A DNA stretch of 64,000 nucleotides from Bretschneidera sinensis (Eukaryota > Streptophyta > Magnoliopsida > Brassicales > Akaniaceae). Every line of letters starts with the position of its first letter. Positions within the stretch are counted from its first letter, which is position 1. The notes below the pieces were generated by a model. That model saw only the letters and a program-made list of their open reading frames with translations. It did no database searches and was not told the DNA's origin. Below are positions 59,902-64,000 of the stretch, in pieces. Position numbers and translations under genes: made by a program. The stretch spans positions 20,633,227 to 20,697,226 of the forward strand of contig CM043703.1 of the NCBI GenBank assembly GCA_023935145.1. The letters run 5' to 3'.

Positions 59902-60392
59902 CAAATGCATTATATCACCTATGGCCATAAATATAACAGCCACTGATAGAAAACAAACAAAAAAGTGATTGATCTCACAGTAAAAACCACCCAAACCAAA
60001 TTCGGACAAACAATTGTTGGCTTTTGTTGAGAAAATCTGAAATTCCACAATGAACTACAAGCCCTAATGCAATACAGCCAGATCAAGTTTCAACTATCCT
60101 TGGTGCAAAACAAATTTTTAGTGATTCAAGATAAACACTCTTAATAAGATCTCAAGAAACAATCTTTTTTGATAAGATCGATCTCAAGAACCACTCTTAA
60201 GCATTTGAAAAAAAAATAGATACACGACAAGGGCAAAATCAAACACGTTAAAACAAAAACTGAAACATCTTATCATTACTAAATAAGTAATAAAAGTCCA
60301 GAGCATCATAACTAATAGTTATGATAACAAAGCCCTTTACTGACAACTTAGCAAATAAATAAAAGACCCATTGACAGATAGCAAAGCATACC
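59902..60392 (-). other. RPL35A 3' flank
   Basis: No other gene recognised; the part next to 60392 should hold the 3' UTR of RPL35A. Confidence 0.55.
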
Positions 60393-61818
60393 TCATATAT
60401 TGCTCGGGTACATGAAGACCCTGACCCTAGCTCCCTGCAAAAGAACCAAAAACTCTGTAAAACCAAAAACACAACACTTGGGAATCTATTTCACAAGACG
60501 TACAACGGAAAACCATTCACAATACCATTGATTTAGGAGGCAAGTTTGATTTGAACTTAGCACGAACTACCCCACTGTTACCATGAGGCCTAATGACCTT
60601 GCCCCAAATGCAGCGATAGTGACTCCCATCCTTCTTCACCTTAGCCTTGTAGATGTAAGCCATACGCTTCCCCTGGTACCAAGCCACCTCCTCCTTGGTG
60701 TTTACTCCCTCAATCTGGATAAGGGATGTGTTTGGGTACTGGTTTGACTTCGACCTAACAACCCATTAGCAGTTCAGCACCAAACAACTAAAAGCGACAA
60801 CTGAATTTTCATTTCAATTAAAATATAGGTTAACTGTAATGATTAACATCCCAAATTTTCAAGTCCTGGAACCCCATTATACAACAACGTTAACCTACAT
60901 GTTTCCAGAAAAGTTCTTCCATTTGTATTATTTTGCAACAATGAATAACTACTAAGAACTTGACGATACGACAATGGTTTGGAGCATGAAAAGGTTGGGC
61001 AATGCTGATAATCCATTTTCCAGCACCCCATTAAACAAAAACATCAACTAGATAGTTTTGTTGAAGCAAGTACGTGAACTTTCACTTTGTTTTCTTTGTT
61101 AAATTGGTTTCCTCCACAAAAAAAGTAGAAACATCTGAGATAAATAGATCTAAACTGATCCTAATATCAATATTTAATTTCAATTGGACCCCATAAAACA
61201 GACATCAGCTCATTGTAATCTCATTTCCATTTATTTTATCTAGTTCCCTCAGCTGACAAGTAAATACAAGAAACTCAGGAGAAAACAACAGATTCGATTA
61301 CTACTAGTAACTAAAAACCAAGTCTAACTTCTATTCTTCATTGTTTGAGATCCTATCAAACAAAAGCATCAACGCATCTAACTTCCTACGTTTCTCGAGG
61401 ACTAAAACATACAACAGAAGGTAAAATTAAAGAACAACTTGTACGCTTCAAACTCAAAAAAAAAAATCACTCAACAGCTTCCAATAAAGCAAAAGCGACT
61501 AAAACCCTTTATTTTCATTTTCTTTAGGAACCAAACACATAGAAGAAGCTGAAAGAACCAAACGCGCATATATATAAAAGCGAATAAAACAGTGAGAAAT
61601 TTTATATAGTACCTCTTGTATCCGAGGATGGTTCCTCGCACATAGAGTCTGTAAAATTAAAAAGAACAGAGAAAAAAGATATCAAACCATACATTAGTAT
61701 AAATCTTAAGTGATCTGTGTAATGATAATAAAAAACGAGAACTGTGATTTTAATTAAAATGGAGAAAAATATTTAGATTAAAATACCTTACTCGCTCTCC
61801 CTGGCGTCCCTTCACCAT
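60393..61818 (-). CDS. RPL35A: 60S ribosomal protein eL33 (L35a)
   Basis: Four exons, 61818-61787, 61648-61613, 60754-60526 and 60434-60393, with GT-AG introns encode 112 residues, exactly the plant eL33 length. Sequence landmarks are [65 protein letters not shown] and the C terminus [11 protein letters not shown]. It is a component of the large cytosolic ribosomal subunit. The short first exon directly after the start codon is usual for these genes. No lesion seen, so it should be functional. Confidence 0.97.
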
Positions 61819-61888
61819 TTTCAATTTGGTCGCAAAAGATCTTCCGCTACCTGTAGACGACGCCTGCTAATGCTATTGAGGAACTCTA

Positions 61889-61975
61889 AAACCCTAACCT
61901 TGGTGGCTTTCTATAGGTATAAAGAGTGACGCGAGTTTATAGACGGGAAGTGTGCACTATAAGCGTTTAGGGTTT
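61889..61975 (-). promoter_or_regulatory. two telo boxes upstream of RPL35A
   Basis: AAACCCTAA at 61889-61897 (plus strand) and TTAGGGTTT at 61967-61975 lie 70-160 bases upstream of the start codon. Telo boxes near the transcription start are typical of plant ribosomal protein and other translation genes. Confidence 0.75.
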
Positions 61976-62221
61976 ACAATTAACATGACTATAGTAGAGC
62001 TGGTCAGGCCTGACCCGGCCTGCTTGTCTCAGCTCGACCTATAGTTTTTACGGGAAAATTGTTTAATGGATTGGAGTTTGAGTAAAATTTTAGGTCTGAT
62101 TTAAAAAATGTGCCCAGTTTTGAAAAATTGAAAAAATAAGCCAATCTCATTTGACCCGATCTATTTAAATATGTTTAATTATTGATATATTAAATAATAT
62201 GTATATATATGTATTTTTATG

Positions 62222-62343
62222 TATTCTATGATGTTATGGTTAAGATTTCGTTACGGCAATAAAATATATATATATATATATATTTCTTTAATTTTTAATA
62301 ATGTAAAATATTGCCGTAACGAAATCTTAACCATAACATCATA

Positions 62344-62348
<5 letters not shown>
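62222..62348. repeat. perfect 40-bp inverted repeat (hairpin)
   Basis: 62222-62261 (TATTCTATGATGTTATGGTT...) and 62309-62348 are exact reverse complements over 40 bases, with a 47-base AT-rich loop. Confidence 0.95.

Positions 62349-62392
<44 letters not shown>
62349..62392. repeat. AT microsatellite
   Basis: Uninterrupted TA/AT units directly after the right arm of the hairpin. Confidence 0.95.
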
Positions 62393-62393
<1 letters not shown>

Positions 62394-62540
62394 TGTAATA
62401 TTGTATTTTGGTTTAACTTATATTTAAAAGGAGAAAAATTTGGATCTAATGGGTGTTGGGCTTGGCCTTACTTTTTGGACCAAACATAATTAAAGGCCGA
62501 ATTTTTAGGCTAGGTCGGGCCATGTTTACCCTCCTAAAGT

Positions 62541-63418
62541 TTATTGTAAGCATGACTTTGATCAACTCTTATATATCTTCCAAAAAAAAAAAAAAACTAT
62601 TTTTTTAAGATGTTTTAAATTGACCTCACTCAAATAAAAAATGTGAGGTCAATTTAAAAAAAAAAATAGTTGATCTTTTAAAAAATTGGATAATTTGTGT
62701 GATTTAAAAAGAGGTTCAACAATACTTGTATTTTTAATTTTTCTAACATTTTTATTCTGTTACTTTCAATGTTAATTTTTTTACCACCAAAGCTTTGATC
62801 TTGAGATAAAAATTAAAATTTAAGTTAAAATTCAATCCATTTATATCATTTACATTTAATTTTCTTATACTCCAATGTAAAATAAAAGTTCAATATTCTA
62901 TATGCATTATTCGTAATATGAATTTGAATATTTTGTTTCATCGCATCAAATAAAATATTTTGTTTCATCAACTTTGATAGGTATTTGAAAGTTTAGAAAT
63001 AAAATAGTAAAAAAACAAAATAAAATAAAACAAGATTGTTTGGTTTAAATAAAAAAAAACAGATAATGGCTTATATGTAAGTAACTCTAGTTCAAGTGAA
63101 ATATGTGAGTTTATTAAATGTTCACTGGTCTATTAGGTTGTGGATTTCAAGAGAAATTTGGAGCAAAACAATCATTTTTTAAACTGAATTTTGAGCCTTA
63201 AAAAGTGGTTTAACATTATTAACAAAGACTAGGAATATGATTTTTAGTGAAATATAAATGAATACAAAATAATGATAGATTTGCTTAATGATGTAAACAT
63301 TGATCTCTACTTTTTTTCAACTTTAATTGATGGTTGCAAACCTTTGATCTGACAGAGGGGGAGAGAGTGAAATTGAGTCAATCATATTGCAGATATCCTT
63401 ATGAAGAAGTTTAACTTA

Positions 63419-63497
<79 letters not shown>

Positions 63498-64000
63498 GTG
63501 ACGAGTAAAAATAAAAGAAGAACATTATCCCTCAAAATTCTATCATTTTCTTTTATTTGTGCCTCTCATTCCATACTCACATACAGAGATTTGAAATGAT
63601 GAATGTATCATTCAAAAATCTCTTATTTATACTATTTTTAAAAACAAATATATTTTAAAATATACTAATCTTATGTATGGACATGTCAATAGTCAATACC
63701 AACATATCATGCATTCATTTTTTTTAAAAAAAGAAAATTTCATAAATTAGAATTGGTGACAAATTTCAAAAATTAGAATTGGTTACCTCCACTGGTCAAA
63801 GGTCTTGGATCCAGCTTACAAAAGACAACTGGTAAATACTAAATAGTAACAATGTGTTATTGTGGTGTAAGATTATGGTCTATAGGAACATAATCTTTGT
63901 AGTTGATTTCAAAAATCTATAAATTCTTTTTTTCTTGGTTATCATTAACTGACAAGAGAAGGAGGTGGATCTGCCCAAATACATAAGCGCTTGAATTTTT
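62541..64000. other. AT-rich intergenic DNA at the right edge
   Basis: No gene recognised. Includes a second hairpin (62594-62672: AAATTGACCTCAC / GTGAGGTCAATTT with flanking A/T runs) and a long AT microsatellite. Confidence 0.6.
63421..63494. repeat. long AT microsatellite
   Basis: About 37 uninterrupted AT units. Confidence 0.95.

Larger units (their letters stand above)
61976..62540. mobile_element. possible non-autonomous element with GGCC-GACC-rich ends
   Basis: Left part GGTCAGGCCTGACCCGGCC near 62010 and right part GGCTAGGTCGGGCCATG near 62508 look like degenerate inverted ends; the middle holds the perfect hairpin described separately and an AT run (62349-62392). I could not fix the termini or a target duplication. 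Confidence 0.35.

Overview
The window is nuclear DNA of a flowering plant, most likely a eudicot. It is AT-rich, has spliced genes with GT-AG introns, and carries both Copia and Gypsy LTR retrotransposons, hAT and Mutator DNA elements and many MITEs. I could not identify the species. Five host loci are recognisable: WLIM2 (+, 11102-13705), an ARM-repeat gene like Arabidopsis At2g39910 (+, 20240-24920) with an in-frame stop, a broken PCNA fragment with a long repetitive tail (+, 25317-26441), a sugar-phosphate/nucleotide-sugar translocator of the KT group (-, 35266-30350), and ribosomal protein eL33/RPL35A (-, 61818-60393).

Layout. 1-7335 is the 3' three quarters of a Sirevirus-like Copia element: pol, then an extra ORF, then the 3' LTR. 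It is inserted in the exon of a hAT transposase gene whose 3' end fills 7336-8792. After an AT-rich spacer comes WLIM2, with a MITE in its fourth intron, then several MITEs, then the ARM gene with one MITE in each of two introns. The PCNA fragment lies about 400 bases downstream. A 2.4 kb Mutator-like element with a 9-bp target duplication occupies 27552-29925. The translocator gene follows on the minus strand.

38605-40882 is an internally deleted Copia element with intact LTRs, primer-binding site and target duplication. 43043-57679 is a second Copia element (minus strand) split by a 9.7 kb Ty3/Gypsy chromovirus-like element (44969-54703, minus strand). The last host gene is RPL35A, with two telo boxes upstream. 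The right end holds a perfect 40-bp inverted repeat and long AT microsatellites.

How it fits together. The host genes are unrelated housekeeping genes (actin bundling, translation, Golgi or plastid-type solute transport, DNA replication), not a pathway or operon. All retroelement polyproteins are broken by stops, frameshifts or deletions. I saw no CRISPR array, bacterial-type operon or defence island. The points most worth a second look are the tailed PCNA fragment, the lesions in the ARM gene, the palindrome arrays shared between the Sirevirus LTR and its post-pol region, and the perfect hairpin near the right end.
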